The notes under the pieces are model-generated. The model saw only the letters and a list, made by a program, of their open reading frames with translations. It was not told the origin of the DNA and ran no database searches. Positions 27,561 to 39,303 of a stretch of DNA of 64,000 bases are shown here, piece after piece. The DNA is from Pelargonium x hortorum (taxonomy: Eukaryota; Streptophyta; Magnoliopsida; Geraniales; Geraniaceae): contig JAYMTJ010000005.1 of assembly GCA_036897525.1 (NCBI GenBank), forward strand, positions 62,001 through 126,000, written 5' to 3'. Position numbers and translations under genes: made by a program. Every line of letters begins with the position of its first letter. Within the stretch, counting starts at the first letter, position 1.

Positions 27561-30500
27561 TCATTTTTATATCTAGTTTATTAGGATTCTGGAAGGGGGT
27601 ACTTTATTATGATTATGATATAGGAAATCCTTCTAACTAAAGCAAACAAAACTGCAGACTGAAGGCATAATAAATCCTTTCTTGCATGACTTACAGGAAG
27701 AGGGAATAAAGAAAAAAAATTTTCTGTGCTTTGTGACTTAAACTAGAGCTGCTTAAGGGGCCATTGACATAAAACCCCTACCCGCAGGGACCTTCTTGGC
27801 TTTTTTATTTTAAAGAATCTGCCCTAAAATTTAGGGAATTCCGGCAATTCTAGGAAAAGAAACTCCGTCTAAAGAATTCCTGAGCCCGAATAAAATCTTA
27901 CGAGTTATTCTTATCATATCCATCTCTGTTACAGGATAAGCGCAAATTCTGCTACTTAGCAACCTCTTTTCTCATCTTCCATAAACATAAAGACTGCATA
28001 GGCTTCTCCTTTAGCTGTAAAAGTTTCTCTTAGTATTATAGTAGACCTTTATTTGCCTAGTTTAAGAAATCCTGCAAATCAAATATTGTAGAGTTTACAT
28101 ATCAGCAGTCTTCTAGGCGGAGGCCCTAAAAAATTCCGTGTTAAACGTTCTCAAATGAAATAGACACTGGTTCAAGTCAATACCCGTAACAAAGTAATCC
28201 CCCCTTTTTTATTTATAGAAAAAAGCCAAATCAGGATAGAGTTTGCATAGAATTTAGATCTTTTGACATGTAGTTGTTCCCGGTGGCGATTAGTCTTAAT
28301 TAATTCGAGCTTATTCTAAATAAAGTGTTTCCTAAGTAGTTAGAATTCAACTTGAAAACTCATGTATAAGATGTTTAAGAAAAGAATGTTCCTTTAGTTT
28401 GAATTTGTACTCCCAAAAAAAGGAGATTACGAGTCCTAGTTTTCCGTTCTAAAAGTTATAGGTTAAATATAAAGAGCAGCTTTTATCGAGCCTTTCTCAA
28501 CTCCGGCTTTAGCTTTAGATATAGTCTAGGTTTCCCGTATAACTCAGAATTGCAAGTATAGAAAGAAGTCTTTAGCCTCCCTCTATAATTTCTTTAGTCT
28601 GGTTTATCTTGAAGAAATTTAAGTGCTTAAAACTTAGGAAGTACCTTTTTTCGTATATGGTAATACAGGATAGGATCCTGCTCAACTCAACAGGGGTTAG
28701 CCGTAATACTGGCGTAAGCTCGGGGTGTTCCGCGGGTATTTTCTTTATTTTATAGCCACAAAATTTCTCGGACATTTCTTTTCTTTGCTTCAGTCTCGTC
28801 TCATTAGGCATATACACGGGGCCCGTATTAGATATTAGGCAGCGGTCGTGTATAATAAAGAAAAGGGGGCCCTTAGAAGCTAAATTCTTTGAATCATAGC
28901 TCTCGGGGGATAACCTATCCAAGAAGTTTTCAACCTAGTTAGTGTTTTAAGGTATAATGGGTTTTTTTAGTTGCAACAAGGAGCCCCCTTGTTATAGTAC
29001 TGGCTATATGCAATGCAGCACCGAAATTTCCTTTTTCTGGATTCTAAGAAGCTTATCTCTGAGGCTGCTATAAGGCATTCAGTTTTTAACTCTTAAAATT
29101 ATTTTTCACAAAGTTAAGTTAGACCTTGGGTCAAGAGTTCTTTCTTTATAGAAAATAATGGAATTAGGAGGCATTAAGATCGGATCGGCGTTCTCAGGAC
29201 CTTTTCTGGGAATTATTAAGTACAATTTTCTTTTAAGGTTCCCGCTGTTAGGGCAAAAAAAAAGGGTAATCATAGAATCTTGGTGTTTACTTGCAATAGG
29301 TGCGATAATACTGTGACTAACTAGCTTTAAGTAAGTTTGGATAGTGGGAGATATGTAGTCTATAAAAAGAAAAGAAAAGAAGGGTTACTTAACTAAAAAA
29401 TTTTAGGTTACGAAGTCCTGTGGTGTATATAAAACTGGGCTTAACCTTCGATTCAAAAGCTTTTATTTATATCTTCTAGCGTAGCGAGTTAAGTTATACA
29501 GCCCTTACTTAGCATTACTTCCCTGTTTAACTTAATCAATTGTTAGGTGAAAAAAAATATCGTTCACTGAGCCACAAAGTAAAGAAAAGAGTTATAATAA
29601 CTCCTCTAAAATCCATGTATTTTTTTGACGTAACTAGTATTCCTGGCAGTACAAAAACTGTAATTAAAGAGAACCCCCGCTTATATATAATATTGTGGTT
29701 CAAGTAAAGAAATTATAGGTAGATATAGGGCTCTAAATTAGGTTTTTTTATAAGAGTATAGTATTCAATTAAAAAACCCCGCATTCTTTATGAGAGTAAG
29801 GGGATACCTCTTAATATTTATTTGATCACGAGCAAAAAGAAATCTTTATTTTGGTAGGAAATACGTGTCTGCCCTTAAAAAAGGGGCTCATGACAACTTT
29901 AATTTGTAGAATAAAAAATTGATTATTTAAGTCATAGCTAAGAAAGAAATTTTATACGTTATACGACAATATATATACGGCCTTACTTGTGTTTTTTTAT
30001 AGTACCCTGATTCCTACTTTTAGTATATTAGTGCTTTAGGGATCGCCCTAACACAAAGGTTTTTAGAAAAAAGAGAGAAATAACCTAAAGCAGAAGCCGT
30101 TTAGAACTTAATTAAGAGTCTTGTGGTGAAATCTAGGAGCCGTTACCAAGAGATAAGGAAACTCCTGCTTTATATTTGCCGATTCAAACCCCTTTTCGAG
30201 GCATATGAAAGAAATTTAGAGAGTTCGTCTTAAATAGTTCACACTTAAGTAAGAGTTCTTGCTATATATAAGATAAGGCTTTGTTTTAAAAGTTTTCAAA
30301 TTAAGTTTTTCCCTTACAAATGTAGATAGTTATTTATATTTGGAAGTACTCGTAGAAAGTTTCTTAAAAAATAAGGTGAAAGAAGAAAGGTAGACTTTAC
30401 TAGACTAATCTCTTAGGGATGCTCGTTCAGCTGGTCTGGTAGAACTAATACTCGGTTCTGCGGAATCCTAGGATATTTAAGAATCCTTTTTTTTTTTACT

Positions 30501-32050
30501 GGACTAAATTTGCTTGCGCTACAAGGTAGGAACACTCGTTGTTCTATAAAGATATCCCTTTTGTGTAAATATCCAGAGGTTTTTTTAAGGGAATAAAAAG
30601 GGGACACAAGAGTTAAAGACAATGGGATAATGGATATGAACTGGTTTAATGTGTAGATTCTAGTCCTAATGGTTGTTACTTTTAAGATAAGAACCCTGTT
30701 CTACTGGCATTTCCTGCTTTCTAAGCTATAGGAGAACTTCTTGGGGGAGGCTAGGGTTTTTCTCGCTGGAAAAGGATACTCTTCTATTAAGTCTAGATTC
30801 GAAAGGATTCTCTTGAAAATTCTGTATAACTCACTACGATAATACTCGAACCTATGACCGACGTCTCCATTAGACTTTCAATTTCCGAGTGTAATTTTGA
30901 TTTAAGTAGTCAGCGAATAGAGATCTCGACTCCCTAAATTTCGGATTTAAAGAGTTCCCTATCTAATCTAGGTGATTTTAATTTACTTATTCAAGTCGTG
31001 GGTAATGGGTTTCTTTAGTATTAGTAGGCTTTGTAAAGCAAGAAGCTTAGACAGTCCTTGGGTAATTGATACCTGTTTAGGAGCTCCCTTACTAAGCTGA
31101 GAGTTTCTAACTCCAGGCCTATCTAACTCTAACGAGAGCTGTTTAATTGCATAATTCAGAAACCGGATACTAAAAAAGTATGAGGATCCTATAACTACAG
31201 CTGAGGCTGCCCCGAGGTATATATATGTTTTAATTACGGGAATATTCTAATTTGTAATTTGAAATGTTATAAGCACAAGCTCTCTTCGTTAAGAGATTTC
31301 CGAACCTTTTTTTGAGAGTCAATGCTCATGATATGTATTTTCTTAAGAAAGGGCCCCGCTTTGTTGTGAATTAACTTTTGGAAATACCTGATACCCAAAA
31401 AGCATAGAACTCACTTTACGGTTGCTACTAGGAGTTACTTTTTCTATATTTTAATACAAGGCTGTGTTTTGATTATCTTCTCTTATCTGTAGTAAATGCC
31501 TGATAGTTGGGACTTTTTTAACACTGTAACAACACAATTGTTTTGTTTTGACTAGTGCTTTTTGGGGTACAGCCATGTTAATGCTTTCGCTCTTGAATGG
31601 GATTTCATATTTCATTATTGACCTCTTAAAGAAGGTCTTTGGGTTGAGCCCTTACACAGTTAAGGTTTTAGAATTCCCCTCTGTTTGCTACCAGACATTT
31701 CGTGTGTTAAACCTTTGGTTTAGGTAATTGCCAATTTCTGTATCAGTTACTATAGCATCCTTCACTTAGTATTAGTAGTGTTAGAAAAGTACGTACAATA
31801 CCTTGTAAATAGCCGTCATTTAATCACATATAGAGTTATTGAATTGAGCCAAAAACTTTTTTTATACTTTGTTGTTAGGACCTTTACTTAAAAACTGCAC
31901 GGGATTTAGGAAAAGAAAAAAAGCTAGAATAGGTTATGTAGGGGGCCCTCTTTTGTTAAGATACAGCTCGAAGGCTAGCAAGAGATAATATCATGATAAG
32001 TCCAGGGATGTGTATTTTTATTAATATGCTGTCGTTCATAAGCTAGTCTT
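27561..32050. other. Gene-free AT-rich spacer
   Basis: Homopolymer-rich spacer. The longest frame, 28572-28922 on the minus strand, is 116 codons but starts at TTG. Its first ATG is about one third of the way in, and no family motif is visible, so I do not call it a gene. The minus-strand frame at 30413-30622 is likewise unremarkable. No tRNA or rRNA signature was found. Confidence 0.5.
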
Positions 32051-32054
32051 AAAT

Positions 32055-32330
32055 TGAAATACCTAGATTGCGACAAGAGATCCCCTTTCTGATAGTGATA
32101 TCGCAAGTCCTGGATAAAATGCATCTGGCTGTCATTCGCACAACAGCGCAGGTGGAAAGCTCACACCCGGTAATCTCTCTAGTACATCACTCAGTACCTA
32201 TTGGTGCTAAAGTGTCCCGTTCTTTGATCTCTGTTATAGTGCCTTGTCCTTTAGTGCGCTCCCTTTCATGGAAGTTTGTTACAGCTCTTGAGTAGCTGTG
32301 GTAGGATTACGGGGCTTAAAGGATGTCCTA
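32055..32330. other. GC-rich island with a 75-79 codon open frame
   Basis: This 270-base stretch is close to half G plus C, far above its flanks, and poly-A and poly-T runs stop at its edges. One plus-strand frame is open from about 32056 to the TAG at 32293-32295. Its translation includes hydrophobic runs (PFLIVISQVLDKMHLAVI and LISVIVPCPLV), but there is no convincing ATG start and no family I recognise. The minus strand is closed in all three frames by stops. It may be a fragment of a foreign or decayed gene, or a structured non-coding element. Confidence 0.3.
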
Positions 32331-35300
32331 CGATCTAGGGAAGGTTTCAATTTTCCTAGCATTTGATAGTCGACTAGCCCAAGACCCGGGGCAAATAACA
32401 AAAGAGCAGACTTACCTTCTTCGGGAATAAGGAAATACACTCTCAAGAGAGGTACCCATAGAGAGTAACTCTAACTAATTAAGATAAGTATATCTTCTAT
32501 CCTAAGGAAGAGAGTCCTCTTCTATCCCAATAACCAATAACTAAGACAAAAGTCTTTTCTATACTCTGTTACTTGCTATCCCAAAGATAATCGAACATCT
32601 GAGAAAGACATTAAGTAAGGGAATAGAACAAAGAGCTCAACAAGCATAAATGCTTTCCTTTATGCTGTTAGTTAGTAGGATAAAGAATGCCTCTCCTTCA
32701 AAGAAGACAATAACAAGGAATTTTAGACTTCGTACAATCGTACAAGCAGAATATCAAGAACTTAGATTCCTATAGCTACAATCGGAGTCTAGCTAAGACC
32801 AAGATAAATCTTGCCTATCCTCTGAGCTAAGGGTTTAATTAAGAATTTCTTGAATAAGTACCCTCCGTAGTTTTTTAAAGCCTTTTTCGTCGGTTTTTGC
32901 ACGTTTTCTTTGCCAGATAGGATAACTGAGCAAACAAGTCCTCGTTAAGGATGCTCCTAATTTGCAAAAAGACCTTAAACTTCCTAAGCTAGTTGTATAT
33001 TTCCTTAGTATATACACTTATCGTAAGTTATTTAGAGTTTTATGGTAATTATATTACCAAGTTTAACTTAAGCGAAGCGAGGGACCCCTTCTCTGGAAGG
33101 AGTGCTCTTCTTTTTGGATTTTAGGAGTCGTACGGGAGTTCTTAAATCTAGTGGGATTGCTAATCTCTACTTCTTTTTTAGTAAAGAGCGGGACTTCCCT
33201 TGGGTTAAGCCATAATAATTAATCAACCCAATAACTTTCAAGATAAATGGCCCTCTTAAACAAATAATAGTATACAAATTTGAGTCTGAACTACAGTTGC
33301 AAGAAAAATAGACTCTAAAATAGGGAGTTAGAAATTTCTATTACTTCCTCTCTTTTCATTTTAGAGGTAACCCTACCCTTTAGGGTTAGTCATTCTTTTA
33401 GACTTTCTTTAGGAAAAACTTCATAATAAAAAAGGGTATTAAACTCACGGGAGATCTAACTCAATATTGAAAGATATCTGAATTTATAACAAATATGAAA
33501 AGAACCCTATTTTATTTTCCCAGTGAGTTTAGGGATTGACTAAAATTTCTTACGTGCCCTAAGTGCATACTTTTTACTACAATCTTCAGTGTTTCCCTAG
33601 TTAACCTCACCTCCTGTGAGAAAGCTAACCCTATAAGCTAAGAAATTTACAACACAAAACTTAAATTGAAACCTTTTGCGTCTAGTATTAAGGGTTGAAA
33701 TCCCTAGAATTCTATATCGAAGTAAAATAAAATTACGAAAGGAACCCAAAGAAATAAAATATACTACTCGCTTAAGCAGCTTTTGCTAGAAAGCTCTTTG
33801 TGATTAAGCTAAAAACGTCTAGGAACTAAATGAAGGTCTGTAGTAAGAAAGTTTATTCCTCAGCCTTTTTTTAGGCGGAGTGCACTGCTTGTAGTTGTAG
33901 GGTTAATGTTTTTTCTTTATCTATTGATTCTTAACCCTTAATTTTCGCTTTGTTCAAAGCGCCCTAAGCCTGTGTACCTATTCCCGAGATTCCTTAGTGA
34001 ATCTGTATTTTCTGTATTATAGACTTTCCGAAAAGACTTCCTAACTTTAATAAGAAATAAGAGTCCTTCAGAATACGGAAATACAGGGGTTCAAATCTCA
34101 CCAGCCTTGCGAACAGTGTCTTATAAATAGTTTATATAGAATATATTTATGAATCAAGCCTTTAATTCTATGCTTTTAAGTTGGGAACAGTTAAGTTGAA
34201 ACAGGAGTTTAGTAGGCCCGCGTTAATTTACTGTATCCAATAGGTTTCTTATTTCTCGTTAGTAGCTTAGAAAGGTTTTCAGTATTAGGTCTTATGTTCC
34301 CAGCCAATTAAGCAAGTAAATAAATTAAGGAGTATATGAGCAGTAAAGCAGATAAGATCGTAAGTTACTTAGTCTAACTCCAAGAAATTGAGTCGCTTTT
34401 TTCATTGTAAAGAGCTCTCATCGGTACAAGGTTGAGGCTTCTCTTTTGAATTTCCTTCAACTGATTCTTGGTATTCAAATAGGGAGGAATTCCCCGTTGT
34501 TTAATAGAGACTTCTGCTTTTTGGTATTCCTGAGTCAAATGTTTTTAGAAACGTAATGTACAAGGGATTTCTCATGAGTTTTTCTCAATTTCATTTCGGA
34601 GGGACTTCGGCTGGTTCTATGGCTGGCAAGGAATCGAATTCATTTAAATAAAGGAATTTTCTAGTGACAGCTAAATAATAGGAAATCCTATGTTTGTCTA
34701 GGGGAGATTGAAACTCAAGCGGTTTCTGGAAGTTAATATCAAAGGAATCTCTAGGAGATAGTTTAACAACAGGTATTAAGTACTGACAAAGGTATAGTTT
34801 ATATAAAAGGAAAGGGTATATTAAGACAAAGGAGAAAGATACATAAAAAAAGTTATATCCTTTTCCGCGGTCGGGTATACCCCGGTTCTGCTACTATATA
34901 AAGGGGAGCGGCTTTAAGCTTATACTGCCGGAAATCCTAATATTACTTTATGGTGCGAATTTCTTTGCCTGTTAAAGGGCTATCTGAGAGTGTTAGTTAC
35001 TCTTGTGTTAGAAAGGGTTCAAAAAGAAGTCTTAGGTTTTCTCATTACTCTATTTCTACTAAGTGTCCGCTACAAAATCAGTGTTTTCTACGCAAATTCT
35101 AAAAGATATTTTAAGGGGTATACCAACACATTATGACTATAATTGCATAACAAAGTTCAGTCTTACCAATTGAATTCCCCAAGGAGTACTCCTACCACAA
35201 ACTATGATCAAGCTTTGATTTTTATCTGCGCGCTATACTGTAAGTTATTCTTTACACACAATATAAGTAAGTCTTTAACCTCGCCATCCTCTTGCAATTA

Positions 35301-36620
35301 AATATACCACGCAGCTTTCGCTTACAACAGGACCTAATATATACGAGTTTTTATTTTAATCTGGCCCTTCTTGGTTTAGAAAGTCCATAAAAATAGAGTT
35401 TTAGTACTAGATCGGAAAGCTTGACGGAGCCTCTTGATATAAATTTAGATAGATACCCAACCCTAATAGGTTTTTTTTGTTACAAAGGTAGAAGCCTTGC
35501 TCCTAGTAAAACCGGATTAATTTATTAGGCTCTTTTTGGCATAAAACTAGGTACAATCATTTTCCGTAGTCAGTCTCTCTGACCAGGGCCCGACACAACT
35601 CGATATCCCCAAAAAAGCAAGTGGATTTCGTTAATTTCCACTATCAAAGAATCCCCTCTCATTAGCATTCTTAGAGGCTCCTCTTATTTTGCGTTGTGTA
35701 GAGAATTTTCCTATGCTTTGGGGATTGTTACCATAACCTAATTTTAAGAGTTTATATCCATTTAATAGAGAGTCGAGTCGACAAGGCTTCATATCTCTAC
35801 TATCCCTTAACACATACTAAAAATTGACTCCCGAACTCTAGACGGCACATAACAAACTTTATACCTATTCAAGATTTCCTACTAGGTTTCAAAGCAGCCT
35901 TAGCTTCTCTTAGGCAGGACTCCCTTTGTTAAGGATCCATAAGGGTACCTTTGGAGTTTTTAATCTGTAAACGACTCTTGGACCGTTTAATACTTGCGAA
36001 AAGCTTTGTAAGAAACACAACCTAATTATTATCTTGTGAAATGGACCCCTACTTAAATGTGAAAAAGAGGGTATTACAATAACTGAGAATTACCCTTCCT
36101 TATATAATAAGACGTAGGTTTTGTAAGAAAAAAGCCCCGTTAGAATTATCCCAAGTAACTTTTTTGACTACGGTTAGTAAGCTACGGGGTCTTGTGCGCT
36201 AGCAGTCTGTTAAATTTGATTTAAGATCTTGTTGTACTTAATTATCGGAGTTTTATTAGTTATTTTGGAGTAATTATCACATTTACAAATTAGTAATGCT
36301 TGTCCTTTTGCAGAGCTTTTTGTCAAAACTGTAATAGCAAGGGAAAACCCCGATTTACTCTTAAAACGGAGTTGCCCCCTTTTTAGTTAGTGAGGGCTAT
36401 GGAAAATTGGTTGGAATTGAAGTTGGCGTAGTTGTAGTAGGGTAGTTTTGACAAATTTATAGGGGGGCTCTTTCATACTTTTCTGATAGTAAACCCTATC
36501 TGTATTTTGGCTTCAGGTTAATATAAACTCCTGCTTAAAAAAAGAATTGTCGTAAGTCAAATTATAGATTAGATTTGTCACTCCTTTCTGCAATAACAAA
36601 CCCCCTTAAGTATTTAAGGA
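32331..36620. other. Gene-free AT-rich spacer
   Basis: No supportable gene. The patch at 32440-32830 has the non-homopolymeric texture of the repeat block. Short minus-strand frames at 32835-33017 and 35631-35813 show no known motifs. A ggggttcaaatctc string near 34087 looks like a T arm, but no D arm or acceptor can be paired with it. Confidence 0.5.
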
Positions 36621-36623
36621 GTT

Positions 36624-37050
36624 TTAGAGCCAATTCAGGGGTTTGCAGGCTCGCGCATACATTAGAATAGAAAAGGCCCGAGTTAAACTTCTAGCTTTAA
36701 GAAACCCTGTACTTCTTGTATGTAGTCTTAAAAGAGAACTGCTTCCCTCAATTTTTGTAGGAAGGGTAGAACTAAGTTCAAAAAGTTTTTTAGCTCTTAA
36801 GAAAAGTACACTTTTACGTAGAGGTACCTGTTTGGAGAACTTCTTATAAAGAGACAAGGGGTGACAGCCTTATTTTGAGGTTTGGGGGATCCCTTTTCAA
36901 CTCAGTTTGAAATCCGTAAGGCGCAGGACTCTCCCAGGAATTCCCCATGTCAGGCTGCTTTTGCTTGTGAAGTGCTTTTATAACTAGTTGGCTAAACAGG
37001 GTTTTCCACAAATCGGTTTGTAAAAGGAAAGGTAAAAGTTTCATAAACAT
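36624..37050. other. Open-frame cluster, unrecognised
   Basis: Three open frames crowd this interval: plus 36643-36849 (68 codons), minus 36624-36857 (77 codons) and minus 36844-37050 (68 codons). The two minus-strand frames overlap end to start by 14 bases. At least two of the three start at TTG rather than ATG. The minus-strand translations are rich in basic residues and leucine and contain a segment MGNSWESPAPYGFQ that reads like protein, but I cannot assign a family. The interval is richer in G and C than its surroundings. It could be a decayed coding fragment or a chance window. Confidence 0.2.
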
Positions 37051-37059
37051 AAATAAGTC

Positions 37060-38840
37060 TGTCTAAATTAAAGGAATTTAACAATTCAGCGGAACTTTCT
37101 CTGTAACTTTTAGAAATAAAAAAGGCAAAGTGGGTTCTTATAAACAAACGTGTAAAAGATCTAAAAGAAATTTGAATAGAATATCTACTTGTATTAGTAG
37201 AAATACTTCGAATTTAACCCAATACTAACCGGTCCTGGTTAATTACTCCTAAAAATCAAAGAGCTTTCGAATTTAGAATAGAGTCAAACAATAAAGAAAG
37301 GGTACGTTGCTAGAAATTTAGGATACCTTTCGAAGGCTTAAAAAAAACTTGTAAATAAATAGAGAAGTTCACCTTTTTGAGTTACAACACAATAATCCAC
37401 CAAAAAATTGGGTAGTTAAAAAAATTCTAGTAATCGTCGGAACGAACCCCTTTTTTTATAGGGTATTCTCTAGGGGTTTCCGGAGAGTACTCTCTTTACT
37501 TTAGTTACTGAAGTAAAGTAAACCTATTGGTAATTTATTAATTAAACTGCTGATATTAATATTAAAGTCCTTTTTATACAAAAGCGGTTTCCTTTGTAGT
37601 GACTAAGTATAGTATTTACTAGCTTTCCACGAACGAAAAGGGTGTGCGTCATAGGCATTTAGTCAAAAAAAAATCCATATTTAGCAACTAACGACTGTAG
37701 TAAAGTACAAGACCCAAAGGAAGGGGCCGTATTCTAGTATTTTCAAGATCTATAGACTATACGGAAGGGAGCAAAAGAGCTCCACTTACTTATAAATAAA
37801 TATATATCTTTTGAAGCGGCTAAACGTAAATAAATTAAAGGCATCGTTTTTTTTTAATCCACTAAACTAAGGCTAAGGATACGTTTTTTACATCTAGGAT
37901 ATTCCTGTATTTTACTTACTAGGTTAGATCTCATACTTATAAAAGGACCCCCATATCACTTAGCTAAGAGTGTTCTAGAAGGACTCCGGGTGACAGTTGA
38001 TTTCAGTACAAAAAAGTCTAATTGAATGAGCGGTCATAAATCGGAATTCCACATTTTAACAAAAAAGAACCGCTAAATTTTAAAATTTAGATAGTAATCA
38101 ACCGAAGCGAGTATTCTTCTATATAAAGTATATATAAGGGAGTAAAATTACATACAATACAAGAAGTGCAGTTCATTTACATACAAAAAAATATAGATTA
38201 GGAGAATCCTATACAGAAAATAGTATTCGAAATCTGAAGTTCTTTTGAAAGGAGAAAAGTAAAGTGAATTTTTGAAGCAAGTAAAATAAAATATCTGATG
38301 CTAATGTTCAAATATTTTATATAAGAAATAACAACTAGTACGCTAAACTAAAGGTTTCTTTAAAGAGAGAAGGAGGCTTTTTTTAAGGAGAGACTGGAGT
38401 TCTGATCAGGAAATTATAATAAAGCTTATTCTTTTATGATTTAGGAGTAAGAATCGGGCTATACAGAGCTTGGTTAACTTAACGGAATAATAAGTACTGC
38501 GTTTCAAATTATAGTGTAATTATATTATCTAGAATACCAAAAAGGGTATAGTGCAAAAAAGTGCAAACCCAGTCAAAAAATATTATTAAAATCTAGACTC
38601 TAAGAAAACGGCTAAGTAATACGTCAAAAGTAATAGGAACCAAAATTATATGTACAACTTTAGCTCCTTACTAAAGAGAGAGGTAAGCTAAGCTCTTGGA
38701 AAAACCCGGAAATTTGCCCTATTCCTGAATTCAATTTCAATCCTTTATCCAAGTCTTTATTTAAGAAGCTGGTATAAATATTTATATTCTTTAAGAGAAG
38801 ACTATATAAAAGGTTCGAGAAAAGATATAAGCAATTCAGT
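37060..38840. other. Gene-free spacer with small palindromes
   Basis: AT-rich spacer. A 12-base perfect palindrome (37483-37494, gagagtactctc) abuts an 8-bp hairpin (37494-37501 with 37511-37518). The minus-strand frame at 38660-38845 is 61 codons and unrecognised. Nothing else is visible. Confidence 0.5.
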
Positions 38841-38842
38841 AG

Positions 38843-38901
38843 CATACCTCCAAGCTGCCGCTTTGGTATGTATAGAGAATAATATAATTCTTTATATTAT
38901 T
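38843..38901. other. Two stem-loops in tandem
   Basis: The first has 6-bp arms catacc (38843-38848) and ggtatg (38865-38870) around a GC-rich loop. The second, eight bases on, has perfect 10-bp arms aataatataa (38878-38887) and ttatattatt (38892-38901) around a four-base loop. Paired stem-loops are typical of transcript ends in plant mitochondria, but no gene is seen beside these, so a role is only a guess. Confidence 0.45.
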
Positions 38902-39035
38902 TGAGTTAATAAAGTGCTATTGTCAATATTGGCTTTGTAGTGTTAGATCAAGCGGGTTCCATAGTTCAATTTATAAAGAGAATCCTAATTCTGTAGTAGT
39001 AATAGGGCATTTCCTACACTACAAGCCCTACAAGC

Positions 39036-39080
39036 GAAGGCTTTTTCTCTCTACTCTAATAGAGAGGAGAGAAAAGCTTC
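39036..39080. other. Long imperfect stem-loop
   Basis: The arms gaag/cttc, then ctttt/aaaag and ctctc/gagag pair with single-base bulges across about 45 bases. The loop contains tactctaata. It could form in RNA from either strand. No adjacent gene explains it. Confidence 0.4.
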
Positions 39081-39132
39081 AAGAGGTTCCAGGGATCTTT
39101 AAGACGTTTAATTAATTCTATTCCTGTAATAA

Positions 39133-39303
39133 CTAGCACTCGAGAATAGTGTTGTCTTTTATTTTAGTCCATAGGCTAAAGATTTTAAGGATTAACAAAG
39201 GTGTATACACGAACTTTAGAAGGCCTATGGGTAAGTTTCGCCGACCACTATCTCCACTAATTACTCCAGCCAGGGCACACACGTGGGCTGTACTAATCCA
39301 GTG
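39133..39303 (-). other. GC-richer island with a 56-codon open frame
   Basis: The minus strand is open for 56 codons between stops, without an ATG near its beginning. The upstream half is GC-rich, and its translation is glycine- and alanine-rich (HVCALAGVISGDSGRR) while the downstream half is hydrophobic. I recognise no family. About 50 bases further upstream lies a perfect 14-base palindrome (39354-39367) that mimics a T loop. Confidence 0.2.
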